A stretch of 64,000 nucleotides of DNA from Prosthecochloris marina. Its GTDB lineage: Bacteria; Bacteroidota; Chlorobiia; Chlorobiales; Chlorobiaceae. Location of the stretch: NCBI RefSeq assembly GCF_003182595.1, contig NZ_PDNZ01000003.1, positions 310,001 to 374,000 on the forward strand. The letters run 5' to 3'. A program made the position numbers and the translations under genes. The notes beneath the pieces were generated by a model. That model had not been told where the DNA came from, made no database searches, and worked only from the letters and a program-made list of their open reading frames with translations. This document shows positions 1 to 8,786 of this stretch, in pieces. Within the stretch, counting starts at the first letter, position 1, and the number at the start of each line of letters is the position of its first letter.

Positions 1-117
1 TTCATGAAACGCTTCATGGCCATCGAAGAACTGGTCAACCAATCGGGAAGAAGCTGGCAGGAGCACACCTCGGAAGAGTTGGATACATTGTGGGAGAAGG
101 TGAAAAGAGAGCAGTAA
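1..117 (+). CDS. mazG: MazG-like nucleotide pyrophosphohydrolase, C-terminal end only
   Basis: The first frame is open from the window edge and encodes 38 residues before TAA. The pattern is K-R-F-x-x-I-E near the start and a late E-E-L-D-x-L-W-E-x-x-K block. It matches the C-terminal helix pair of MazG, where a phenylalanine/arginine-rich helix is followed by 'LDALWEEAK'-like residues just before the stop. MazG hydrolyses nucleoside triphosphates to monophosphates and pyrophosphate. The catalytic EExxE and D motifs lie outside the window, so the assignment rests on the tail alone. Confidence 0.6.
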   Translation, partial: FMKRFMAIEELVNQSGRSWQEHTSEELDTLWEKVKREQ

Positions 118-344
118 AAAAGATTCATCATTTCGATATGATCCCAAGCCTTTATGCCGAGAACTTCTCTTGTCCAGATAATCCCTGTTTCCCGAAGGCA
201 GCCGTCGAACAGAATTGACAGTGAAACAGGAACGCTATAGCTGCCGGAAACGGGAGAAATGATTTATATTATTGTACTTACAATGAATTGGAACAGGAAG
301 GTTCGATACCTTCGAGACCGATAACTCGACCAACCCGTTTTCGT

Positions 345-2009
345 ATGAAACATCCGGTCTTACAAAACACGGCGTTCCCCTCTCTCACCCTGTTGTTCAC
401 AGTTTTGCTGTTGCTTTTCACTCTGCAGCAGAACGCCCTTGCACAGACAGGCTCATTTCAGTCGAAGCTCAAGCTCAAAAAAAACACTGTTTTACAAGAG
501 GCTGAACGATCGAGACCTTCCGGCAGTCTGCTCCCGAAATCCTCAACCACGGTTTGCCTGTGGGATGGAAGGGGTGAATTCGGCAAGGAGCACTTTCAGT
601 GCCTGCAGGAAGCCAGTGTTCACATAGGAAATGCTTCGGCAGAAGCGCTGCTTGAAAAATGGTGGGTATCGTGGTCGACCGAACAGACCGGGTTTGCCAA
701 GGCCATTTACCAGGTTTCGATGTTTCCCTTTCCTTCTGGAAACAGCAACTGGCAGTCGCCTCCAGGGCTCTTGAAAACCGGCACTGTGGAACAGTGGTCC
801 GGCAAAGGACAACAGCCTTTTTTCACGATCGACCTTTCATCGTCCTTGTCCGGTGGAGGAACGCCAGCGACAGAAAAACTCTCTCCGGTTCAGCAAAAGC
901 CTGGGCTTACCCAAAAGCAGCCTTTGACGCTACAGCAATCAACCGACCAGCCTCGGCCCAAACGTTCAGGAGACATACCGCGCGCATATTCACTCTACGT
1001 CCGTATCATCACACTCGACAGCAACAACAACCTGACAGCCACCCCTTCCCAGGCTGCAGTTATGCACCTCTCGACTCGGGGAACCTCGCAATTCATATGG
1101 TATGGCGACCCTAACCCCAATCTGGAACAGCCTGCAGCTCATGCTCCCGATATTCGCATCGTCAGCTACGATCACTTTCAACCCAACCAGTCCGACTGGG
1201 ACCGTCAGTTTATCGTCACCAGAGACATGCCGATGTTGGGCTACAGCAAAGACGATGAAATCTTTATCCCGCGTGATGACGGCTCAAAAAGCGGCTGGGA
1301 AGCGATAACCGGCGCTATAGGCAATCTTGCCGGTTTTGTTCAGGACTGCATCAACCGGGTTGCCGACGCATATAACGGCTTGAAACAAAAAGCTCTGGAC
1401 CTCGCGATTTCACTGGCCAAGAATACAGTCGGGTGCGGCCAAACCTGCCAGGATGCTTTCAGCCTCGGTTTGAATTACGGCATGACGGTCATGGGTATGC
1501 CGCCAACGCTCCCCAACTTCGATGCCATGATGAGCCTCGGCAAAGAGTACCTGATCGCCCAGGTCGCTGCAGAGGTCTCACCTTATTTATCAGAGGACGA
1601 CGTCTCGAAAGCGATCGACTATCTGGAATCGGAAGTCAGAAAAACCGCAGATACAGGCACTGATGGCAGCCAATGGCTCAGGCTGAACCCGAAATACCAG
1701 TATCACGACGCAATGCTGCTCCTGGAGGTTTCCAACCCGACAGCACAAGCTACCGATGCGATCAGTTGCCTGATCCATCAGCAAAAAGAGGCCTTTTACT
1801 TTCCTTTCCAGCCAAAGGACTATTACATCAACATTCCACCCATCAAACCGGGACAGACCATCCGTATTCCGGTACTGCTCAAGCCGAACAACGTGCAGTG
1901 CAACAACGGCAAAGGCATGCTGATGCCCCAATGGAATGCGATGATGAAGAAAGGCGTACTGCTGCAGGTATATCCCGGCAGGAATGAGCAGATTCTCGTT
2001 AAACAATAA
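345..2009 (+). CDS. Large secreted protein of unknown function
   Basis: A 554-residue protein that I do not recognise. The ATG at 345 is preferred over an in-frame TTG at 288. It is followed at once by a signal-peptide pattern: a short basic start, a long Leu/Phe-rich core, then A-L-A-Q near residue 33, where cleavage is likely. Residues about 60-300 are Ser/Thr/Pro/Gln rich with scattered beta-like segments. Around residues 320-420 there is a helical, Gly/Ala/Met-rich stretch with paired cysteines (C-G-Q-T-C) and a Pro-rich turn (M-P-P-T-L-P). The last 110 residues look like a beta-sandwich. Neighbours are unrelated, and neither start has a clear ribosome-binding site. It is probably periplasmic or surface exposed; no enzymatic motif is visible. 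Confidence 0.7.
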   Translation: MKHPVLQNTAFPSLTLLFTVLLLLFTLQQNALAQTGSFQSKLKLKKNTVLQEAERSRPSGSLLPKSSTTVCLWDGRGEFGKEHFQCLQEASVHIGNASAEALLEKWWVSWSTEQTGFAKAIYQVSMFPFPSGNSNWQSPPGLLKTGTVEQWSGKGQQPFFTIDLSSSLSGGGTPATEKLSPVQQKPGLTQKQPLTLQQSTDQPRPKRSGDIPRAYSLYVRIITLDSNNNLTATPSQAAVMHLSTRGTSQFIWYGDPNPNLEQPAAHAPDIRIVSYDHFQPNQSDWDRQFIVTRDMPMLGYSKDDEIFIPRDDGSKSGWEAITGAIGNLAGFVQDCINRVADAYNGLKQKALDLAISLAKNTVGCGQTCQDAFSLGLNYGMTVMGMPPTLPNFDAMMSLGKEYLIAQVAAEVSPYLSEDDVSKAIDYLESEVRKTADTGTDGSQWLRLNPKYQYHDAMLLLEVSNPTAQATDAISCLIHQQKEAFYFPFQPKDYYINIPPIKPGQTIRIPVLLKPNNVQCNNGKGMLMPQWNAMMKKGVLLQVYPGRNEQILVKQ

Positions 2010-2118
2010 TACGCGAGACAGCTTTCTTATTCCAGCAAATACTCCCTACATTTACAGGAAGACACTGTCCATTACCGAGCCCGGATACAAGCAAAACCAT
2101 GCACCAAGGAGCACACCA

Positions 2119-2307
2119 ATGCGATCAGCAAAATTCTCGGAAATAAGAAAGGAGCTTCAGATAGACGATGAAACCGTCTATTATTATGCCGTCGATAACC
2201 AGGGAACCATCATTCTGCGCAAGAAAACCGATGATTACGAGTTGGGGCGTAAGGATATCAGCGCCGCTGCATCGGAGGATTTCCTCGAGAATCGTTTAGA
2301 CCTTTGA
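2119..2307 (+). CDS. Small 62-residue hypothetical protein
   Basis: A short frame starting with ATG seven bases after an AAGGAG ribosome-binding site (2106-2111), which is stronger than most in this window. The product is charged and soluble. A predicted beta stretch (VYYYAVDNQGTIIL-like) is followed by an Arg/Lys/Asp-rich tail, reminiscent in size and texture of small DNA-binding or antitoxin-type proteins, but no family motif is secure. It sits about 110 bases after the secreted protein and converges with the cation ATPase gene. Confidence 0.5.
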   Translation: MRSAKFSEIRKELQIDDETVYYYAVDNQGTIILRKKTDDYELGRKDISAAASEDFLENRLDL

Positions 2308-2377
2308 TTCGTGTTCGGCACTTTTATGCTTCGTTGTCTTCACAGCTGAAACGATCTCAAAAGGGAGGCCTTACCCT

Positions 2378-5023
2378 TCATAGGGTAGCGTTGCGTTGTT
2401 TGACTACTGATTTGAAGACAATATCGGCAAGAATCAGCACTGCGCTCGCCCCCAGAATTATCCCCCAGTCAGCAATTCCCAGCGGTACCGAGTGAAAAAC
2501 GTGATTCAGGGGCGAATAAAGAACCACGAGATGCAGAACTAAGGAAAAAGCAACCGCTCCTGTCAGCCAGGGATTGGAAAAAGCCTTGAGGGTGAAAATG
2601 TTTTCTGTTTCGGATTTGGCATGAAAAGCGTTGACCATTTCAAGGATGACCAGCGAAGTAAACGCCATGGTCGAGGCATAGAGATAGTCCGGGCTGGCGC
2701 TATCGAGAGCGTCACCCCAGCTCCAGCCCGAAGAATAGAGCGCATTGATGTACAGCCCCAGACAACCGGCCGTAATGACAAAACACACCACCACAAGCCG
2801 GACGATCATCAGCCTGTCGACAATAAATGAAAATCTGGCAACAGGAGGGCGCTTCATAATATTCGGGGCTTTCGGCTCAAATCCGAGAGCAAGCGCAGGT
2901 AATCCATCGGTTACGAGGTTGATCCAGAGTATCTGGATTGCCACGAGGGGAAGCTTGAGCCCCACAAGAACAGCAAGAATTATGATCATCACCTCGCTTA
3001 TGTTGCCTGCAAGAAGAGAGAAGACGAACTTTCTGAGATTATCAAAAACCGCCCGCCCCTCCTCGACGGCTTTGACAATCGATGCAAAATTATCGTCGGT
3101 CAGCACCATTGTCGATGCTTCTCGCGCAACATCTGTCCCGCCCCGCCCCATCGCAACCCCTATATCGGCCTGCTTGAGGGCAGGGGCATCATTGACACCG
3201 TCACCGGTCATGGCGACAACATGGTCTTTTTTCTGCAATGCCTCGACGATATTGATTTTCTGTTCCGGGCTTACCCGTGCAAAAATCGACACCTCCTCGA
3301 CAACCTCACCGATATCGCCAATTTCCTCGAGATCCGCACCTGTCATTGCCTGCCCGGTTATGCCCAGTTCCTGGCCTATAGCCTCTGCCGTCAGCTTCTG
3401 GTCTCCGGTAATCATCACAACCTTGATTCCCGCACTGCGGCATCGAGCAACCGCATCGATCACCTCCGGTCTCGGAGGATCGTTCATCGCCTGGAGCCCG
3501 GCAAACACCAGATTATCTTCGGTAAAATCATCGCCACTGCGCACTTCTTTCCATGCGAAACCAAGCACTCGCAAGGCGTTTTGCGCAAAAGCTTCGTTTT
3601 TCTGCAGAATATCCCGGTAAAGCGCATCATCGAGAGGCACTTCCACATTGTTCATCATCACATGCGTACACTGCTTTAACAGCACATCCGGAGCACCCTT
3701 CGTATACATCACCATCCCTGCGCCTGAAACATCATGCAGGGTGGACATCATCTTGCGCTCCGAGTCGAAACCTATCTCGTCAACGCGAGGATATCTCCCC
3801 TGGAGTTCAAGAGAATCCAGACCGTGCTGTTTTGCCGAAAGCAAGAGAGCCGCTTCCGTCGGATCACCGAAAATTCCGCCGTCAGGATCAGGCCGGGCAT
3901 CGTTACAGAGAGCACCTATCCTGAAAAGCAGTTCCAGGTCTTTCCTGCCGGATGTTTCCGTCGATTTCTTCTCCCCCACTTCGATTTCAGACCCATCGGT
4001 ATAGATTTTCCTGACGCTCATGCGGTTGACCGTCATGGTCCCTGTTTTATCCGAGCAGATAACCGACGAAGAACCCAGCGTTTCAATCGCCGGAAGGTGA
4101 CGTACAATCGCATTCTTTTTCACCATGCGTTGCACTCCCTTGGCAAGCGTAAGTGCCACTACGGCAGGAAGACCTTCGGGAATCGCGGCAACAGCGAGGC
4201 TGAGCGCGGTTTTGAATGTTTCAAGTAAATCCTCGCCCGACATCCAGGTGAGCAGAAACATCAGCACCGCGGCAACGATGACGATAAGAGCAAGGCGGCG
4301 GGAAAAGCGGTTGATTTTTCTCTGCAGCGGGCTGCCGCGACCATCCTTTTCCTCGGAAAGAAGCTCGGCAATCCTGCCAAGTTCAGTTTCCATTCCGGTT
4401 CCGGTAACAAGCGCCGTGGCACGTCCTTTTGCGACCATCGTCCCCGAATAAACCATGTTGAAACGCTCCGCAAGCGGAGCTTCAGGCGGAACCGCTTCGG
4501 TTGTTTTCGATACCGGCGTGGACTCGCCGGTAAGCATCGACTCCTGGGACTCCAGATTCATAAGCTCCAGCAGGCGGGCGTCTGCTGGAATACGGTCACC
4601 TGTTTCAAGCAGAATAATATCTCCGGGAACCAGCAGGCGTGTTTCGAGCTTGACGACATGTCCGTCACGCATTACCTTGGCCTTCAAACCCGAAATTCTT
4701 TTAAGAGCTTCAAGAGCTTTTTCCGCCCGGAACTCCTGTAAAAAACCGATGGCGCTGTTGGCGACCAGAATAAACCCGATGACCACGCTTTCGAGAACGT
4801 CACCGAGTAAAAGGGAAACAAGAATTGCAAAAATCAGCAGCCAGACAAGAACACTTTGAAACTGCTGGAGGAAAATCGCCCAAACAGAGATCTTTTCTTC
4901 TTCTCTGAGCCGGTTCTCTCCATATCGCTTCAACCTTCGGGCGGCTTCTTCCGACGTCAATCCATCAGGCGTTACTTGCAGCTTATCGAAAATCTTTTCC
5001 GCGCTTTCAGCAAATGTATCCAT
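2378..5023 (-). CDS. P-type Ca2+-transporting ATPase (type II)
   Basis: An 881-residue integral membrane pump that uses ATP to move a cation, most likely Ca2+, out of the cytoplasm. It opens with the cation-ATPase N-terminal domain. The actuator loop TGES is at residues 165-168, and the type IIA membrane motif PEGLP is near 282-286. The phosphorylation loop DKTGT has its aspartate at D325, and the hinge motif TGDGVNDAPAL lies near residue 600. A C-terminal cation-ATPase domain contributes the last four membrane helices. PEGLP with the overall layout indicates the SERCA/PMR1/PacL group rather than a heavy-metal or K+ pump. Length is normal for bacterial members. It starts at ATG 5023 and stands alone, with about 360 bases upstream before the next gene. 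Confidence 0.92.
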   Translation of the reverse strand: MDTFAESAEKIFDKLQVTPDGLTSEEAARRLKRYGENRLREEEKISVWAIFLQQFQSVLVWLLIFAILVSLLLGDVLESVVIGFILVANSAIGFLQEFRAEKALEALKRISGLKAKVMRDGHVVKLETRLLVPGDIILLETGDRIPADARLLELMNLESQESMLTGESTPVSKTTEAVPPEAPLAERFNMVYSGTMVAKGRATALVTGTGMETELGRIAELLSEEKDGRGSPLQRKINRFSRRLALIVIVAAVLMFLLTWMSGEDLLETFKTALSLAVAAIPEGLPAVVALTLAKGVQRMVKKNAIVRHLPAIETLGSSSVICSDKTGTMTVNRMSVRKIYTDGSEIEVGEKKSTETSGRKDLELLFRIGALCNDARPDPDGGIFGDPTEAALLLSAKQHGLDSLELQGRYPRVDEIGFDSERKMMSTLHDVSGAGMVMYTKGAPDVLLKQCTHVMMNNVEVPLDDALYRDILQKNEAFAQNALRVLGFAWKEVRSGDDFTEDNLVFAGLQAMNDPPRPEVIDAVARCRSAGIKVVMITGDQKLTAEAIGQELGITGQAMTGADLEEIGDIGEVVEEVSIFARVSPEQKINIVEALQKKDHVVAMTGDGVNDAPALKQADIGVAMGRGGTDVAREASTMVLTDDNFASIVKAVEEGRAVFDNLRKFVFSLLAGNISEVMIIILAVLVGLKLPLVAIQILWINLVTDGLPALALGFEPKAPNIMKRPPVARFSFIVDRLMIVRLVVVCFVITAGCLGLYINALYSSGWSWGDALDSASPDYLYASTMAFTSLVILEMVNAFHAKSETENIFTLKAFSNPWLTGAVAFSLVLHLVVLYSPLNHVFHSVPLGIADWGIILGASAVLILADIVFKSVVKQRNATL

Positions 5024-5197
5024 AGCCCTTTAATGGAATCTATTCTATTCACCACTCACGCCGCCCCGTCAAATCAACGGTTATGTCAATACATGGTAAC
5101 GAGCGGTCAGAGCCCCCGACAAATCGGAGCACGAGGCACTTTCCAAAGGACAGCTCCACGACAATCGGCACCATGCATATGTTTCAGGCAGAGAGTC

Positions 5198-5268
5198 ATG
5201 CCGCACTCGATGCGGCATCCATACTGACTTTCATTGGAAGACGGATCCCCGGGTCAAGCCCGAGGATG
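5198..5268. repeat. Two adjacent palindromes in the ATPase-treS gap (REP-like)
   Basis: The 357-base gap 5024-5380 has no convincing gene. It holds a perfect 8-bp hairpin, ATGCCGCA (5198-5205) and TGCGGCAT (5211-5218) around a 5-base loop. About 25 bases on is a second imperfect palindrome at 5246-5265 (CCCCGGGT / GCCCGAGG around TCAA, one mismatch). Paired GC-rich palindromes separated by a short spacer are typical of REP/BIME-type intergenic repeats. Only one copy lies in this window, so repetition in the genome is inferred, not seen. Confidence 0.4.
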
Positions 5269-5380
5269 ACTACAGAAAGACTTATTACTGGACTAATGAG
5301 ACCGCCTCATGAAGATTTCGGTCCCGACAAGGCCGGGCTCATCAACGTCATCAGATCCCGGAATTAACTGTATTGGCATA

Positions 5381-8300
5381 TCATGACTCCAGCAGTCTGT
5401 GCAATCCCTTGAGCGCTATACCAACCCACTCAGGACGGTTGTTCAGCTCATAGTTCAACTCGTAAATAGCTTTGTCCATAAGGTACGCACGAAGCAGCAT
5501 GGACTGCTGTTGCTGATTTTTCGGAATCAAACCCTTGCCTTTGATCTGCTGTGCATACATCTCATAGAAATGTTCCCCCACATAGAAGCTCCATAGTTCA
5601 GCCCATTGCTCGAGATACTCGACATCTTCCGGCCTGATCGACTTGTCGTTAATCAGCACGCTGAAGGCAGCGTAATGGAACGAGCGGATCATTCCGGCAA
5701 GATCTCTGAAAACCGAGCGCTTGAGGCGCCGTTCACTCAGCGACCTCGCGGGCTCTCCTTCGAAATCGATGATAATGAAATCCTTACCGGTAAACAGCAC
5801 CTGACCCAGGTGGTAGTCACCGTGAATTCTGATCTTCCCACCCTCTATTTTCCCCTGCTTGATATGTGAAAGCTGCTGCAGGATAGCCTGTTCGCTCTCG
5901 AGTATCTCTTCAGCGAGGGCCTGATGCTCGACGGCGATTTTTCTCTTTTGCTGTTTCAGCATCACCATCCCCCTTTTCACCTGCTCGCGCATCGACTGGT
6001 AAATGGAACGTTGATAAAGCGTTGTAAATGGTTCCGGTGCGAAGTCATCTCCAAGCCTTTTCGAAGCAAGAGCTTTATGCATACCTGCCGTTCTTTCAGC
6101 AAGCTTCTTGACCATTTCAAGATACACCTCACCGATAAGCTCATGCATGATCGCAGGCATCGGCACTTTATCCCCTCCGGAAACCGGGAGTTCCGGTACT
6201 GTTTCGATAAGGTGCTGTTTTGCCAGCACATCTCCATAGTAGCGGTGCACGAAGTTCAGAGTGACTTTCCAGGCGTCTCCCTGATTGGGCACAAAATTCT
6301 GTAAAACAGCCAGAGAGCACTGCTCCCTTCTGTTTTTAGTGTAATTGAGCGCACCGAGGTACAACGGCACACTATCGAACGTTGTATTTTCGGTCAGTAC
6401 ACGGCAAATTTCAACTTCGGGCGAAACACCTGAAGAGATCTTCCTGTAGAGTTTCAAACAGAGTGAGTCATCGTACATGATGGACGTATTGCTCTGTTCG
6501 GCACCGAACAATGTGGAGTCGATCTCGTCTACCGCTGTACCGGCAAGAAAACCGTCGAGTTTCGCTCCCCGCAACGAGGTTATTTTTCCGGCGCAGCCTT
6601 TGAGGTCGGACTGCCCGACAATCATGTCCAGCAACACCTTATGAAAATCCCCCTGCCAGGCAGCATCACACAGATATCCCTCCTGCTCACCGACCTTGAC
6701 TTTGACGATGACCCGCTTCGAGAAGTTTTCATCTTCCTGATCTATCTGTTCAGCAGGAACGTAGGATACAGGAAGTTGATAGAGCTCGTTCGGACCGCTT
6801 GGGTAGCGAACTTCGACAATCAGGTAACGTATATTTTCATGCCCCCTGACCTCGATGTTCTCGTTTATTGCAACCCTGACTATTTTGCGTGCCTTCCCTC
6901 CGAACCAACGGCAGTTTCGGATATACTTCGGCAGAATCCTGGTCTCGATACGTTCGAGATATTTCCCCCGAAAAAGGTCCTTCCAGTGAGACACCTTCGC
7001 AAAGGTGTGTTCGAGATAGGGGCGATCCTCGATCTCCTCATGGCTTTCAACAAGCCTGAACCAGAAATACCCGTAAGGCCCGAGCGTAATGGTGTATGGT
7101 GTCGATCTGATACGGGGAAAATAACTGAGGCTGAACACCTCTTCGGGTACGAATCCCTCGTATTCCGAAAGATCGATATTCACCGCCTGAGGGCTCTTGG
7201 AAAGGTTGATGATGCAAAGCATGGTCTCATCCTCATAGGTCCTGGTAAATATCAGTGTCTGAGGATTTTCAGCATGGATGAACTGCACATCTCCTCGACT
7301 GAATGCTTTGTAACGGCGCGCTATAACGAGCATATGCCTCATCCACCACAAGAGAGAGTTGATGTTGCCTTCCTGGACTTCGACGTTGACCGCTTCGTAA
7401 TGGTATTCCGGATCGATGATCACCGGAAGCTGCAGCTGCTGGGGATTGGCTCTCGAAAAACCGGCATTTCGGTCACTGTTCCATTGCATGGGAGTCCTCA
7501 CACCGTCACGATCACCAAGATAGTAGTTGTCACCCATACCGATCTCATCGCCGTAATACAACACCGGTGTACCTGGAAGCGAGAGCAGCATGATGTTCAT
7601 AAGCTCTACCTTGCCGCGGTTGCTCGACATAAGCGGGGCAAGACGACGCCTTATCCCGAGATTGATTCTCGCCCTCGGATCGTTTGCATAAACGCGGCGC
7701 ATATAGTCACGCTCTTCATCGGTAACCATTTCGAGGGTCAGTTCATCATGATTGCGCAGAAAAGATGCCCACTGACAGCTTTCAGGTATTTCCGGGGTCT
7801 GTTCGAGGATATCGATAATAGGAAACCGGTCTTCCATTTCAAGCGCCATGAACATCCTCGGCATAAGAGGAAAATGAAAGTTCATGTGGCACTCGTCACC
7901 TTCTCCGAAATATTCCGCCGCGTCTTCCGGCCACTGATTCGCCTCGGCGAGCAACATGCGATTCGGGAACTTCCGGTCGACATGCTTGCGAAGCCTTTTT
8001 AGAAATTCATGGGTTCGGGGCAGATTCTCGCAGTTGGTCCCCTCTTCCTCATAGAGATATGGTACCGCATCGAGACGCAGTCCGTCAACCCCCATCTCCA
8101 GCCAGAAATCAAGCACTTTGTAGATTGCTTTTTCAACAGCGGGATTCTCAAAATTCAAATCGGGTTGATGGTGGTAGAAACGGTGCCAGTAATACTCTTC
8201 GGCAACATTGTCGTAACTCCAGTTCGAAGCCTCGAAATCCTGAAAAATGATTCGCGCATCAGCATATTTTCCGGGGTCTTTGCTCCACACGTAGAAATCC

Positions 8301-8698
8301 CTTTCCGCCGTTCCAGGCTTGGCTTTGCGGGAGCGTTGGAACCATACGTGCTGATCTGACGTATGGTTGATGACCAGCTCGGTAATGACCTTCAAGCCCC
8401 GTTCATGGGCTTCATCGAGAAACATCCTGAAATCCTCTAAGGTGCCGTAATCAGGATTGACCTCCATGTAATCGGCGATATCATAGCCGTCATCCTTCAA
8501 CGGTGACGGGTAAAACGGCAGTAGCCAGATCGCGGTAATACCAAGGCTTTCCAGATAAGGCAGCTTCTGGCGTAATCCTTCGAAATCGCCGATACCGTCA
8601 TTGTTGCTGTCATGAAAAGTTTTAACGTGCGCCTCGTAAATAATGGCGTCCTTGTACCAGAGTGGTTCAGGTTGATATGCGTCAGAAGCTCGCGGCAT
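5381..8698 (-). CDS. treS: Trehalose synthase fused to maltokinase (TreS-Mak)
   Basis: A 1105-residue bifunctional enzyme. Residues about 10-540 form a GH13 glycosidase that interconverts trehalose and maltose: the opening PLWYKDAIIYE-like strand, the nucleophile region GVDGLRLDAVP, the acid/base region LLAEANQWPED, and RNHDELT with the third carboxylate. Residues about 620-1105 form maltokinase, which phosphorylates maltose to maltose-1-phosphate. Its kinase-like motifs are IHGDYHLGQVL (catalytic Asp) and IIDFEGEP (metal-binding Asp). The ATG at 8698 is chosen; a TTG four codons upstream (8710) is an alternative and neither has a clear ribosome-binding site. The next gene upstream on the same strand, glgE, uses the maltose-1-phosphate, so the two probably form a trehalose-to-glycogen operon. 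Confidence 0.93.
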   Translation of the reverse strand: MPRASDAYQPEPLWYKDAIIYEAHVKTFHDSNNDGIGDFEGLRQKLPYLESLGITAIWLLPFYPSPLKDDGYDIADYMEVNPDYGTLEDFRMFLDEAHERGLKVITELVINHTSDQHVWFQRSRKAKPGTAERDFYVWSKDPGKYADARIIFQDFEASNWSYDNVAEEYYWHRFYHHQPDLNFENPAVEKAIYKVLDFWLEMGVDGLRLDAVPYLYEEEGTNCENLPRTHEFLKRLRKHVDRKFPNRMLLAEANQWPEDAAEYFGEGDECHMNFHFPLMPRMFMALEMEDRFPIIDILEQTPEIPESCQWASFLRNHDELTLEMVTDEERDYMRRVYANDPRARINLGIRRRLAPLMSSNRGKVELMNIMLLSLPGTPVLYYGDEIGMGDNYYLGDRDGVRTPMQWNSDRNAGFSRANPQQLQLPVIIDPEYHYEAVNVEVQEGNINSLLWWMRHMLVIARRYKAFSRGDVQFIHAENPQTLIFTRTYEDETMLCIINLSKSPQAVNIDLSEYEGFVPEEVFSLSYFPRIRSTPYTITLGPYGYFWFRLVESHEEIEDRPYLEHTFAKVSHWKDLFRGKYLERIETRILPKYIRNCRWFGGKARKIVRVAINENIEVRGHENIRYLIVEVRYPSGPNELYQLPVSYVPAEQIDQEDENFSKRVIVKVKVGEQEGYLCDAAWQGDFHKVLLDMIVGQSDLKGCAGKITSLRGAKLDGFLAGTAVDEIDSTLFGAEQSNTSIMYDDSLCLKLYRKISSGVSPEVEICRVLTENTTFDSVPLYLGALNYTKNRREQCSLAVLQNFVPNQGDAWKVTLNFVHRYYGDVLAKQHLIETVPELPVSGGDKVPMPAIMHELIGEVYLEMVKKLAERTAGMHKALASKRLGDDFAPEPFTTLYQRSIYQSMREQVKRGMVMLKQQKRKIAVEHQALAEEILESEQAILQQLSHIKQGKIEGGKIRIHGDYHLGQVLFTGKDFIIIDFEGEPARSLSERRLKRSVFRDLAGMIRSFHYAAFSVLINDKSIRPEDVEYLEQWAELWSFYVGEHFYEMYAQQIKGKGLIPKNQQQQSMLLRAYLMDKAIYELNYELNNRPEWVGIALKGLHRLLES

Positions 8699-8786
8699 AA
8701 AGTTTGGCAATGATAATTGGAAAGATAGTTTTGAAACCGCTGTTTTTGATTTCAGGGTTCCTGGTTAATAAAACATTTGTAACTGT

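Noticed and set aside
288..344. TTG start for the secreted protein
   Set aside because: It would put 19 hydrophilic residues before the signal peptide; ATG 345 is better.
6641..8002. A 453-codon open frame on the plus strand
   Set aside because: It lies entirely antisense to the GH13 part of treS, whose protein has unmistakable motifs; the plus-strand product resembles nothing.
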